A DNA stretch of 64,000 nucleotides from Larkinella insperata. GTDB taxonomy: Bacteria; Bacteroidota; Bacteroidia; Cytophagales; Spirosomataceae. This document shows positions 33,870 to 42,736 of this stretch, piece by piece (position 1 is the first letter of the stretch; every line of letters begins with the position of its first letter). Made by a program: the position numbers and the translations under genes. The stretch lies in contig NZ_CP110973.1 of NCBI RefSeq assembly GCF_026248825.1, positions 2,809,001 through 2,873,000 on the forward strand. The letters are read 5' to 3'. The notes below the pieces were generated by a model. The model was not told where the DNA came from. It saw only the letters and a program-made list of their open reading frames with translations, and searched no databases.

Positions 33870-34886
33870 ATGAAGAACAATTACCCGTCACCTGAATTGC
33901 TGGAAAAATACCTCGCTGGCCGCTGCTCTCCCGAAGAGGCCCGTCAGGTTGAGCGTTGGTATGACTCATTCGAGAACCGTCAGGATTTGGCACAGACACA
34001 TCCTGAAACCGAGGAGTCGGCTCATTCCGAGCGGATGCTTAAACAAATTCAGGAGCGCATCGAAGCCCACGAATCCGGCCTGAAGTCGGTGCGTCGGCTG
34101 TGGCCGGGCAAAAACTGGCTTTGGACCCTGAGTGGCGTAGCGGCAGCGGTCATTGTTCTGGCAGTGGGCGTCTGGCAATTTCAGCGTCCGGAGCAGGCGG
34201 AAAAGCCCCGGTTCGTTGCTCCGCTAACGTCCCAACTGATTACCCTGGAAAATAAAAGCAAGACCATTCTGCGCCACGAACTGGCCGACGGCAGCGTCGT
34301 GTGGCTCAGTCCGGCAACGAAACTGCGGGTTCCGCAGCGGTTTGCGTTGTCCGTTCGGTCGGTGCAACTGGAGGGGGAGGCTTTTTTTGAAGTTCGCCGG
34401 GATACCACCCGCCCGTTTGTTATCCAGACCGGAAAGCTCAAAACCGAAGTGCTGGGCACGACCTTCAACGTGCGCGCTTACCGCAACAGTCCGCGATTCG
34501 AGGTGTCGGTTGTCACGGGGAAAGTAGCCGTCAGTGTGGCCGACCAGAAGAAAATTCTGCTGACAGCCCGGCAACAGGCTTTTTTCAATCCGTCAGCTGA
34601 ATCACTGGCGAAAACGGGCCTTCCCCGTTCGGCCAAACCCAAGCTCTGGGAGCCCACCACGATTGCGTTCGAATGGGCGTCGCTGCGGCAGGTTGCTGAC
34701 GCACTGGAAGAAACATTTGGCGTTCGGATTGTCTTCCGCAACCCGGCGCTTCGAAACTGCAAACTGCGGGCGGATTTTACCAACATGCGGCTGCCCGCTA
34801 TTCTGAATCTACTCTGTAAAACAACCGATATGTCCTATACCCTCGATGGTCAGCAGATTGCACTTGACGGTCCGGGCTGCTTTTAA
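33870..34886 (+). CDS. FecR family anti-sigma factor
   Basis: A 338-residue inner-membrane partner of the preceding sigma factor. The cytoplasmic N-terminus (EKYLAGRCSPEEARQVERWY) is followed by one membrane helix (about 83-104). The periplasmic FecR domain reads LADGSVVWLSPATKLRVPQR, GEAFFEVRRDTTRPFVIQTG and LKTEVLGTTFNVRAYRNS. The DUF4974 domain at the end (WASLRQVADALEETFGVRIV, CKLRADFTNMRLPAILNLLC) is the part expected to touch the STN domain of SusC. SusC begins 57 bp downstream. Confidence 0.95.
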   Translation: MKNNYPSPELLEKYLAGRCSPEEARQVERWYDSFENRQDLAQTHPETEESAHSERMLKQIQERIEAHESGLKSVRRLWPGKNWLWTLSGVAAAVIVLAVGVWQFQRPEQAEKPRFVAPLTSQLITLENKSKTILRHELADGSVVWLSPATKLRVPQRFALSVRSVQLEGEAFFEVRRDTTRPFVIQTGKLKTEVLGTTFNVRAYRNSPRFEVSVVTGKVAVSVADQKKILLTARQQAFFNPSAESLAKTGLPRSAKPKLWEPTTIAFEWASLRQVADALEETFGVRIVFRNPALRNCKLRADFTNMRLPAILNLLCKTTDMSYTLDGQQIALDGPGCF

Positions 34887-34943
34887 ACGTGCGCTTTTTG
34901 TAATAAAACCCCAATTCTTTAACCTGTTTCACTAAACACTGCT

Positions 34944-37900
34944 ATGAGCAATCAATTCTACGCCCCACCAGGCGGCAATGCATCACCGCTCCGGTTGACC
35001 TTCGTGCAACTGCTTCTGGTGATGATCTTGTCCTCTGCATCCTTCGCCGGCCATCGGCCCGGTCAGGATGAATTGAGTCGGAAAGTAGCCCTGAAGGTAG
35101 AAAACGTAACCCTGCGGGATGCCTTGCTGCAGATTGAAAAAAAGGCAAACATCAAATTTGTATTCAGTAGCCGTATTGTTCAGGAGCAGCGCGTGAGCTT
35201 CCAGACACAGGGAGGCCGGTTGGCCGACGTGCTGGACAAGATGCTGATGCCGCTGGGCATTTCGTACGAATTGGTGGACAATCAGATTGTCTTGTCCAAA
35301 AGGGAAACCGCAGCCCCGGCCACGGCAAGCCTGGTGGCTGAACCAACCGTGAGCGTAAAGCGGCCGGAAGCCGTTGCGTTTACGGTGCGGGGTGTGGTGA
35401 AAGAAGCCAACGGAGCGGGTCTTCCGGGCGTGAACGTCGTTGAAAAAGGCACCAGCCGCGGAACGAACACCAACGCTGATGGGGCTTTCCAACTGGATGT
35501 AACCGACGGAAACGCCACGCTGGTGTTTAGCTCCATCGGATATGGGAAACAGGAAGTAGCGGTCGGCAACCGCAGTACGATTGACGTAACGATGGAATCG
35601 GATAATCGCAACCTGGACGAAGTGGTTGTGATTGGTTACGGAACCGTGCGCAAGAGCGACCTGACTGGTTCTGTGGGGGCTATTAAAGGAGAAAAATTGC
35701 TCGATCGGCAGGCTGCGAACATTGGGCAGGCATTGCAGGGACGGCTGCCGGGTGTTGATGTTTCCGTCAACTCGTCGGCTCCGGGTTACCAGCCCCGGGT
35801 CCGGATTCGGGGGGTCGGTTCGATCAACTCCAGCCTGGAGCCGCTGTACGTGGTCGATGGAATCATTGGGGTAACAAACGCCAACCTGATCAACCCGAAC
35901 GACATCGAGTCCCTGGAAGTCCTGAAAGATGCATCGGCCACCGCTATTTACGGAGCGCGGGGTGCAAACGGTGTAATTATCATCACGACCAAGCGTGGTA
36001 AATCCGGCCAAACGCAGGTTTCTTACGATACCTGGGGTTCCTACATCACCCCGGCCAAATACCTCGGCACGCTGTCGGCCGACGAGTTTATGTCGGTTTA
36101 CAACAAAGCATACGACAACGCGCAGAAGTACGACCCGGAAGGTTTTGCCAGCGGAAAGTACGTGCGGAACGATCCGAAAAACTTCCCGAATCTGTTCGAT
36201 GCAAACGGACGGCCCCTTTACAACACGGATTGGGAGCGGCAAGTGTACAGACCAACCTGGGCGCAGAACCACGAACTGGGGGTGCGCGGTGGTACCGAGA
36301 AAACGTCTTATAGCTTGTCGCTGGGCTACACCGATCAGGGCGGTCTGATGCTGAACTCCTGGTTTAAACGGTATTCGGCCAAGTTTACGCTGGACACCGA
36401 CGTGAAAAAGTGGCTGAAACTGGGCGGAAGCATGTTCCTCAACCGGACGAATCAGCGCGAAGTGGACGATGCATCCGGCGGGTTGAACGTTCCGCGGATG
36501 GTGATGGAAGCGATCCCCATTCTGCCTACTCAGTATCCCGATGGAAGCTGGGGCCGGAACAAAGACTGGCCGGGCATGGAAGGCGGGGAAAACCCGGTTC
36601 GGATTGCAAACCAGCGCCTGCGGATCAATCCCAAAAACCAGATGCTGGGTCAGATTTATTCGTTGCTGACCTTTACGCCGGACCTGACGCTGCGGAGCAA
36701 CTTCGGTTACGAACTGAAGTTCGAGAAAAACAACTTCTATTCGGGCCGCGACCTCAACGCGCTTTCGGCTGACCAGCGGGGAGTTGCCGATATCTGGAGC
36801 AACCAGGAATATTACTGGCAGTTTGAAAATTACCTGAACTACAACAAAACCATCAACAACGACCACACAATTTCGGGGTTGGCGGGTTTGTCGTGGCAGA
36901 AACGCTCGTGGGAACGGTATCTGGCAGCGGCACAAAATTTCATTGACGACTTCTGGGGCTACCATAACCTGGGCGTCGGTACGAGCTTGCAGAAACCCTC
37001 TTCCGAAGATCAGGAGTGGAGCCTGAACTCGTATTTTGCCCGTTTGAACTACAATTACAAAGATCGGTATCTGGTTACGTTTACGGGTCGGTACGACGGG
37101 GCGTCGAAGTTTGGGGCCAACAACAAATACGCGTTCTTCCCCTCGGCGGCTGTTGCCTGGAACGTGAGTCAGGAAGAGTTCCTGAAATCCGTTTCCTGGC
37201 TGTCGAACCTCAAACTGCGGGCCAGCTACGGGAAAACCGGTAACCAGGAAATCGGGCAGTACCGTTCGCAGCAATTCCTCGGTACGGGCGATGTGCTGCT
37301 GGGCGGGGTGCGTCAGACCGGTATCTGGCAGAGCTCGTTCGGTAACCCGGATCTGCGCTGGGAGTTCACCAACCAGCTCGACATTGGCGCCGACATCGGT
37401 CTGCTCAACAACCGCATCGACCTGACGGTGGACTACTACCACAAGATCACGAAAGATCTGCTGCTGGATGCCCCCATTCCGTGGTCAACGGGTTTAGGGG
37501 TGGTCACGCAAAACATTGGTTCGGTTGAAAACAAAGGGTTGGAAATTGGTTTGAACAGCCGGAACGTCGCGACGGAGAATTTCTCCTGGACGACCAACGT
37601 GGCTTTCTCGACCAACAGAAACAAAATCCTGAAATTAGGTATCAACAACGACGATATTTTCCCGGGACCGTGGTTCCTCGGCCAGACCAACATTCTGCGC
37701 GTCGGCCAGCCCATCGGTACGTTCTGGGGCCGCAAACGACTGGGCACGTTCAGCACGGCGGAAGCGGATCTGGCGGCCAAGTACAACCGGCTGCCGGGTG
37801 ATATCAAATGGGCGGATTTGAACAACGACGGTAAAATCGACGGATCGGACGAAACCATCATCGGACGGGCCTATCCCAAGTGGAACCTGAACGTAGGGAA

Positions 37901-38372
37901 CACCTTCCAGTTTGGCAAGTTTGACCTGTCGTTCGACATTCGGTTTGTCATGGGTGTCAATACCGTCAACGCTACGAAACACTCGGTGGAAGACCGTCAG
38001 GCCATCGCCAGCAGTTCGCGGAGCGTTCTGGGAGCCTGGACACCCGAAAACCAAAACAGCATGATTGCCGAAATTCGCCATTACAACGCCGGTTATGATA
38101 CCGCTATGGACGACTGGTGGATGGAAGACGGCTCGTTTGTTCGGGGTCAGAACATCGTGTTTGGCTACTCGCTGCCCAACAAAATCGGTAAACTCAATTT
38201 TCAACGGCTGCGGGTGTACGCCAGTGCGCAGAACTTCTTCCTGATTTCGAAGTATTCGGGGTACGATCCGGAAGCGTTGACGGCTTTTGGCGGACAGCTG
38301 ATTCAGAATATTGAGTTTTTCCAGTATCCCCGGCCCCGGACTTTCAGCCTTGGTTTGAATGTTCAGTTCTAA
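34944..38372 (+). CDS. SusC/RagA TonB-dependent outer-membrane transporter with STN domain
   Basis: A 1142-residue outer-membrane transporter. Order: signal (about 1-37), STN (about 48-123, VALKVENVTLRDALLQIEKK), carboxypeptidase-regulatory-like domain (about 148-235, VRGVVKEANGAGLPGVNVVE), plug (about 230-345, DASATAIYGARGANGVIIIT), and barrel ending TFSLGLNVQF. The STN domain fits signalling through the FecR and sigma genes just upstream. SusD follows after 57 bp. A very long open frame on the opposite strand inside this gene is a compositional shadow. Confidence 0.97.
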   Translation: MSNQFYAPPGGNASPLRLTFVQLLLVMILSSASFAGHRPGQDELSRKVALKVENVTLRDALLQIEKKANIKFVFSSRIVQEQRVSFQTQGGRLADVLDKMLMPLGISYELVDNQIVLSKRETAAPATASLVAEPTVSVKRPEAVAFTVRGVVKEANGAGLPGVNVVEKGTSRGTNTNADGAFQLDVTDGNATLVFSSIGYGKQEVAVGNRSTIDVTMESDNRNLDEVVVIGYGTVRKSDLTGSVGAIKGEKLLDRQAANIGQALQGRLPGVDVSVNSSAPGYQPRVRIRGVGSINSSLEPLYVVDGIIGVTNANLINPNDIESLEVLKDASATAIYGARGANGVIIITTKRGKSGQTQVSYDTWGSYITPAKYLGTLSADEFMSVYNKAYDNAQKYDPEGFASGKYVRNDPKNFPNLFDANGRPLYNTDWERQVYRPTWAQNHELGVRGGTEKTSYSLSLGYTDQGGLMLNSWFKRYSAKFTLDTDVKKWLKLGGSMFLNRTNQREVDDASGGLNVPRMVMEAIPILPTQYPDGSWGRNKDWPGMEGGENPVRIANQRLRINPKNQMLGQIYSLLTFTPDLTLRSNFGYELKFEKNNFYSGRDLNALSADQRGVADIWSNQEYYWQFENYLNYNKTINNDHTISGLAGLSWQKRSWERYLAAAQNFIDDFWGYHNLGVGTSLQKPSSEDQEWSLNSYFARLNYNYKDRYLVTFTGRYDGASKFGANNKYAFFPSAAVAWNVSQEEFLKSVSWLSNLKLRASYGKTGNQEIGQYRSQQFLGTGDVLLGGVRQTGIWQSSFGNPDLRWEFTNQLDIGADIGLLNNRIDLTVDYYHKITKDLLLDAPIPWSTGLGVVTQNIGSVENKGLEIGLNSRNVATENFSWTTNVAFSTNRNKILKLGINNDDIFPGPWFLGQTNILRVGQPIGTFWGRKRLGTFSTAEADLAAKYNRLPGDIKWADLNNDGKIDGSDETIIGRAYPKWNLNVGNTFQFGKFDLSFDIRFVMGVNTVNATKHSVEDRQAIASSSRSVLGAWTPENQNSMIAEIRHYNAGYDTAMDDWWMEDGSFVRGQNIVFGYSLPNKIGKLNFQRLRVYASAQNFFLISKYSGYDPEALTAFGGQLIQNIEFFQYPRPRTFSLGLNVQF

Positions 38373-38429
38373 TCGTTCAACGTCCAGCGGATTCGTCAAT
38401 CGAAAACGCCGGGCTTCAACTCTGCAACA

Positions 38430-39947
38430 ATGAAAAAACATATTATGTATACCCTGGCGGCTGTTGGTTTGACGCTGACTTCCTGCGAGGACTTTTTGAA
38501 AGAAAATCCGACCGGTTCGCTGACCACCTCGTCGCCGGTATCCAGCCCGGAAATTGCCCGCGCTTTTGTGAACGGCGCTTACTCGACCATCGGCACCTGG
38601 AACAACGGCGGTGGGGGCTGGGGCGGCAACAACGCATCGCTGCTCGAATTCATGACGGGCAAAGCCGACGGCAACTCCCAGACCGAAGCGTTCAAATTCT
38701 TTAACCTCGAATACGACGCCCGCGCGTTTTACATCGACAACTGGTGGTCAGGGCTGTATGCCGGCATTGCCCGGGCAAACCTGGCCGTTCAGAAGCTGGG
38801 CGATTTTTCGACGCTGCCCGCGGCTACCAGAACCAACATGATTGCAGAGGCCAAAACCATGCGGGCGCTCTACTATTTTCAGTTGGTTCGGATGTTCGGC
38901 GATGTACCGAAAATTACCTCCCAGATTACGGAGTTGGGCCAGGTGCAGACGCCCCGTTCGCCCGTGAAGGAGATTTACGACGAAATTATCATTCCGGACC
39001 TGCTGGAAGCCGAGAAGTCAACCCTGCCCTGGCGCGATACCGACGGTAGAATCTCGATGGGGGCCGTCAAATCCATCCTGGCTGATGTGTACCTGACGTA
39101 TGCGGGTTATCCGGTCAGAGGAGGCAACCAATACTACGCGGAGTCGGCCAAACGCTCGAAAGAAGTAATCGACAACGGTACGTACAGGCTGTTTACGGAG
39201 TACACGGACATGATCAACCCGGCGAACCGCAACCAGGGGGAATTCATTCTGCAGGTGCAGCACGAGAAAGACATCCGGCACAACGGCATGACGCCGGTAA
39301 CGCTGCCCGCCTTCCGGGGTATTGCGGCTTACGCGGATGAATACGGCGGGCTGATTCCGCGCAAAGAGTTTGTGGAAAGCTACGAGAAAGGCGACAAACG
39401 CACGCAGGAAAAGCAGTTCTACTACACGTATTACAAAGGACACCCGTCGGATTACCCACTGGGCGATCCGCGTCGGGATTCCCTGGCCCTGGGCGGTTAC
39501 TACATTTACAAGTATTTTGACAAACAAGCCGTTGACAACGACGCCAAGGCCAACATCAACTACACGATTTACCGACTGGCCGATGTGATGTTGATGTTCG
39601 CCGAAGCGTCGAACCGGGCAACAGGCGCTCCGAATGCAGCAGCCCAAAAGGCGCTCAACGACGTTCGGGCGCGGGCCAAACTGGCTCCGGTGACGACGAC
39701 GAACGTGGATGCGTTTGAGCAGGCTGTTTGGGCGGAACGGTATTACGAACTGGCTTTTGAAAGCAAAATCTGGTTTGATATGATCCGGACCCGGAAAGTG
39801 CGCAACGATGTTACCAAGCGCTGGGATGATTTCGTGGGCCACACGACGGTTTACGGCAAAACCTTCACGGCCAACCAGCTCCTGCTGCCAATTCCGAAGC
39901 GCGAGATCGACAACAACCGCAATCTCCAGCAGAACGCCGGTTTCTAA
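38430..39947 (+). CDS. SusD/RagB family outer-membrane substrate-binding lipoprotein
   Basis: The 505-residue lid of the second SusCD complex. The lipobox is LTLTSC (Cys19), followed by acidic EDFLKEN. The helical N-terminal part reads GLYAGIARANLAVQKLGDFS and EAKTMRALYYFQLVRMFGDV, with PRSPVKEIYDEIIIPDLLEA. The C-terminal RagB domain reads VWAERYYELAFESKIWFDMI and LLLPIPKREIDNNRNLQQN. A Gly-rich loop GGGGWGGNN near residue 60 is notable and may line the ligand site. It ends just before a clear terminator. Confidence 0.97.
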   Translation: MKKHIMYTLAAVGLTLTSCEDFLKENPTGSLTTSSPVSSPEIARAFVNGAYSTIGTWNNGGGGWGGNNASLLEFMTGKADGNSQTEAFKFFNLEYDARAFYIDNWWSGLYAGIARANLAVQKLGDFSTLPAATRTNMIAEAKTMRALYYFQLVRMFGDVPKITSQITELGQVQTPRSPVKEIYDEIIIPDLLEAEKSTLPWRDTDGRISMGAVKSILADVYLTYAGYPVRGGNQYYAESAKRSKEVIDNGTYRLFTEYTDMINPANRNQGEFILQVQHEKDIRHNGMTPVTLPAFRGIAAYADEYGGLIPRKEFVESYEKGDKRTQEKQFYYTYYKGHPSDYPLGDPRRDSLALGGYYIYKYFDKQAVDNDAKANINYTIYRLADVMLMFAEASNRATGAPNAAAQKALNDVRARAKLAPVTTTNVDAFEQAVWAERYYELAFESKIWFDMIRTRKVRNDVTKRWDDFVGHTTVYGKTFTANQLLLPIPKREIDNNRNLQQNAGF

Positions 39948-39971
39948 TTTTCTGACGTATCCTAAACCCGA

Positions 39972-40001
39972 CCCCGCTGGATGTTTTCAGCGGGGTTTTT
40001 T
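39972..40001 (+). terminator. Terminator of the second sigma/FecR/SusCD operon
   Basis: CCCCGCTG (39972-39979) pairs with CAGCGGGG (39988-39995), followed by six T. It closes the SusCD transcript, so the lactate permease downstream is probably a separate unit. Confidence 0.88.
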
Positions 40002-40165
40002 CTTGGGAGCCGGAATGGCAATTCAAAGGCTTGCTGCTGAGTGGAACGCTCAATCTGATTAGAAAACAAGCGGTTGTGTCTTTGTCTACGCGGAGGAATG
40101 CCCGGATTCGTCGGCATCCGGCTGGTTTGGCTCCTTTCACTGTATTCCTAAACGCCCTGATTACC

Positions 40166-41935
40166 ATGAAGTGGACACAGGTTATCGATCCCTTCCATAA
40201 CATTGCCTTGTCCGTTCTGGTGGCGGCCGTGCCCATTCTCTTTATTTTCTGGGCGTTGATCGTCAAAAAGATGAAGGGCTATCAAGCCAGTCTGATGGCC
40301 ACGGTGCTGGCGGCCCTCATTGCCCTGCTGGTGTACGGAATGCCGGCAAAACTGGCCGTTTTGTCCATCGGGCACGGGGCGCTGTACGGTTTGTTCCCGA
40401 TTTGCTGGCTGGTTATCATGTCGGTTTTTCTTTTCAATCTGACCGTCAGAAGTGGGCAGTTCGAGATCATCAAGCATTTCATGGCCTCCATCACGGGCGA
40501 CCGGCGGCTGCAGGCCCTGCTGATTGCTTTTTCGTTTGGCTCGTTTCTGGAGGGAACCGCGGGTTTCGGCGCACCGGTTGCCATCACGGCGGCCATGCTA
40601 GTGGGGTTGGGGTTTAACCCGCTTTATGCTTCCGGAATCTGCCTGATTGCCAACACCGCCCCGGTGGCTTTTGGCTCCATCGGTATTCCCATTACCGTAG
40701 CCTCGCAGGTTTCCGATATTCCGGAGATGCCGATTTCGCAGATGGTGGGCCGCACGTTGCCCATTCTATCCATCATTCTGCCGTTTTACCTGGTAACGCT
40801 GGTGGCGGGTTTCAAACGGGCGACCGAGGTTTTTCCGGCGGTGCTGGTGTCGGGAGCGTCGTTTGCCTTCCTGCAGTGGTTTTCGTCGAATTACCTGGGG
40901 CCTTCATTGCCCGATGTGATTGCCGGATTGGGGTCGATCATCTGCCTGATGGTTTTTCTGCGCTTCTGGAAGCCCAGGAGCGTCTGGCGTTTTGCCAACG
41001 AACCAGCACCGACCCTCCTAACGACCAGCGCCTACACCAGCGGACAGATGCTGCGGGCCTGGTCGCCGTTTATCGTGTTGACGATCACCATCATTGCCTG
41101 GGGAATGCAGCCGATCAAGGATGTGCTGAATTCGTGGGGGGCGTTTCAGTTTGACGTGCCGGGGTTGCACAACGCCATTCTGGGGCAGGACGGCAATCCG
41201 ATTCCCAAAATCTTTAAAGTAAACTACTTATCGGCTGCCGGAACCGCCATTCTGCTGGCCGATTTAATCGCTATCCCGCTCGTGGGGCTGACCTACCGCC
41301 AGGGTGCTCGGATTCTTGCGGATACGCTCAGTCAGCTGAAATTCCCGATTCTGACGATTGCCGCTGTGCTGGGATTTGCCTACATCGTCAACGATTCCGG
41401 CATTACGCTAACGCTGGCGGCTGTTCTGGCCAATACTGGCTCCTGGTTTCCGTTTTTTGCGCCCGTACTGGGTTGGCTGGGTGTTTTCATCACCGGTTCC
41501 GATACGTCGGCCAACGCCCTGTTTAGCAAACTTCAGTACGCTACGGCGCAGACCATCGGCGTTGATCCGGTCGTAACCGTGGCCGCCAACGTGTCGGGGG
41601 GCGTGGTCGGGAAAATGATTTCGCCCCAGTCCATTGCGGTGGCGGCTGCGGCTGGTGATCTGGTCGGGAAAGAGTCGCAGCTTTTTCGCTTTACGGTCGC
41701 GCATAGCTTCCTGATGCTGATCATCATTTGTTTCATTACGCTGGCACAGGCGTACGTGATTACCTGGATTATTCCGGCTTACGAAATGCTGACCAGTAAA
41801 AAAGCCGTTGCTGCCCCGGATCTGTCGAAAGGTTATGTTTACCTGCTGATTCTGGCGGTGCTGCTGGTGGTGCTCTGCGTGGTGGTCCGGCGGCTAAGCG
41901 GGCGCAAAAAGGAAGAATCCGCCCTGGCTGGCTAG
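40166..41935 (+). CDS. lctP: L-lactate permease family transporter
   Basis: An inner-membrane transporter of 589 residues from ATG 40166 (MKWTQVIDPFHNIALSVLVA); the in-frame start at 40031 adds a basic leader and overlaps no family match. It has about 13 hydrophobic helices. The LctP/LldP signatures are SFGSFLEGTAGFGAPVAITA, ANTAPVAFGSIGIPITVASQ, and FITGSDTSANALFSKLQYAT with NVSGGVVGKMISPQSIAVAA near the C-terminus. Proton-coupled uptake of lactate or glycolate is expected. It follows a terminator and precedes another, so it is a single-gene unit. Confidence 0.93.
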   Translation: MKWTQVIDPFHNIALSVLVAAVPILFIFWALIVKKMKGYQASLMATVLAALIALLVYGMPAKLAVLSIGHGALYGLFPICWLVIMSVFLFNLTVRSGQFEIIKHFMASITGDRRLQALLIAFSFGSFLEGTAGFGAPVAITAAMLVGLGFNPLYASGICLIANTAPVAFGSIGIPITVASQVSDIPEMPISQMVGRTLPILSIILPFYLVTLVAGFKRATEVFPAVLVSGASFAFLQWFSSNYLGPSLPDVIAGLGSIICLMVFLRFWKPRSVWRFANEPAPTLLTTSAYTSGQMLRAWSPFIVLTITIIAWGMQPIKDVLNSWGAFQFDVPGLHNAILGQDGNPIPKIFKVNYLSAAGTAILLADLIAIPLVGLTYRQGARILADTLSQLKFPILTIAAVLGFAYIVNDSGITLTLAAVLANTGSWFPFFAPVLGWLGVFITGSDTSANALFSKLQYATAQTIGVDPVVTVAANVSGGVVGKMISPQSIAVAAAAGDLVGKESQLFRFTVAHSFLMLIIICFITLAQAYVITWIIPAYEMLTSKKAVAAPDLSKGYVYLLILAVLLVVLCVVVRRLSGRKKEESALAG

Positions 41936-41954
41936 GCATTTAAGAGGTAAAAGC

Positions 41955-41990
41955 AAAAGCCGTCGCCCGGAATACGGGCGACGGCTTTTT
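41955..41990. terminator. Bidirectional terminator between lctP and rpmE2
   Basis: A perfect 15-bp stem (AAAAGCCGTCGCCCG at 41955-41969; complement at 41975-41989) with a 5-nt loop and T-runs on both strands, between convergent genes. Confidence 0.93.
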
Positions 41991-42007
41991 CGATGCGTTC
42001 AGTGCGG

Positions 42008-42250
42008 TTATTTCTTACCGTACCGCTTCAAGAACTTGTCAACGCGACCTGCGGTGTCGAGCATAACGTTCTTACCCGTGTAGAAGGGGTGAGATTCCGA
42101 GCTTACTTCGACTTTAACCACTGGATACGTGTTGCCTTCAAACTCAATCGTTTCTTTCGTTTGAATGGTCGAGCGGGAAAGAAATTTGTGATCGCTGGTC
42201 AGATCCCAGAACACAACATCTCTGTACTCTGGATGGATGCCTTTTTTCAT
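42008..42250 (-). CDS. rpmE2: 50S ribosomal protein L31, type B
   Basis: An 80-residue ribosomal protein beginning MKKGIHPEYRDVVFWDLTSD. It has the type B features: the insertion around EFEGNTYPVVKVEVSSESHP, FYTGKNVMLDTAGRVDKFLK at the end, and no cysteines, so no zinc ribbon. In many bacteria the cysteine-free paralogue is used under zinc limitation, but in Bacteroidota type B is commonly the only L31, so no zinc control should be assumed. It has a good Bacteroidota-type promoter about 90 bp upstream. Confidence 0.98.
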   Translation of the reverse strand: MKKGIHPEYRDVVFWDLTSDHKFLSRSTIQTKETIEFEGNTYPVVKVEVSSESHPFYTGKNVMLDTAGRVDKFLKRYGKK

Positions 42251-42337
42251 GACAATATAAAAAATACAAAAAATGAATCAGTTGTTGAATGTCTTGCCAC
42301 CGACGCCTTGGGATAGAGTGGTGGATTTTAAGGACTG

Positions 42338-42368
42338 CAAAGATAAGGACTTTCTAATTGGTTTACAA
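42338..42368 (-). promoter_or_regulatory. rpmE2 promoter of Bacteroidota type
   Basis: On the minus strand the -33 TTG (42366-42368), a 20-nt spacer and the perfect -7 box TATCTTTG (42338-42345). The transcript would start near 42331, giving a leader of about 80 nt. Confidence 0.72.
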
Positions 42369-42638
42369 CCCCTTCGCTAGCTTTTGTTTCAACAAAAAAA
42401 GTATGTTAATCCAGATTGATTTTTTATGGCTTTTTCGTCAATTTGGCTAACAATTCAGTAAGAGTCAGGGTTTTAGCCCTGGGTGCCTACCATTCACTAA
42501 AATTATCCTATCAACTTTTTTAGGCCCATTTTCCGGTAGGGTTTCGGTAAGTGGTTCTGAGTAAGGTCTTAACAGTTTCTTAACATCACCGAAGGTTAGA
42601 ATATTTCTAAGTTAGTAGGACGCGGGCGAACATTAGTC

Positions 42639-42671
42639 TTTGTTTTGTTGTACTAGTGCTTAGTACCTTTA
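42639..42671 (+). promoter_or_regulatory. Candidate nrdA promoter
   Basis: TTTG at 42639-42642 followed after 21 nt by TACCTTTA at 42664-42671, one mismatch from TAnnTTTG. It lies 65 bp before the nrdA ATG. The match is weaker than at tetR, comA or rpmE2. Confidence 0.35.
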
Positions 42672-42736
42672 AGAATCGAATCTGAGTTAATTCATATCAT
42701 TCATACATTTACAATACACCATCCCATAACATAACT

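Larger units (their letters stand above)
42251..42736. other. Non-coding stretch between divergent rpmE2 and nrdA
   Basis: 486 bp, noticeably AT-rich. It contains the rpmE2 promoter near 42338-42368 and a candidate nrdA promoter at 42639-42671. No NrdR box pair, cobalamin riboswitch or tRNA was recognised. The middle part (42370-42620) has no explained content. Confidence 0.6.

Noticed and set aside
34983..37442. An 819-codon open frame antisense to the second susC
   Set aside because: It lies wholly inside a well-supported gene, has no recognisable domains and a composition expected from reading codon-biased DNA backwards. Similar long antisense frames in the other susC/susD genes (e.g. 5518-6426, 8738-9589, 60905-62035) were dropped for the same reason.
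42008..42250. Cysteine-free L31 as a sign of a zinc-starvation locus
   Set aside because: Type B L31 is the ordinary form in many Bacteroidota and no Zur site or zinc genes were seen.
42251..42736. A riboswitch or NrdR boxes upstream of nrdA
   Set aside because: No cobalamin-box-like motif or paired NrdR consensus could be recognised in the 486-bp gap.
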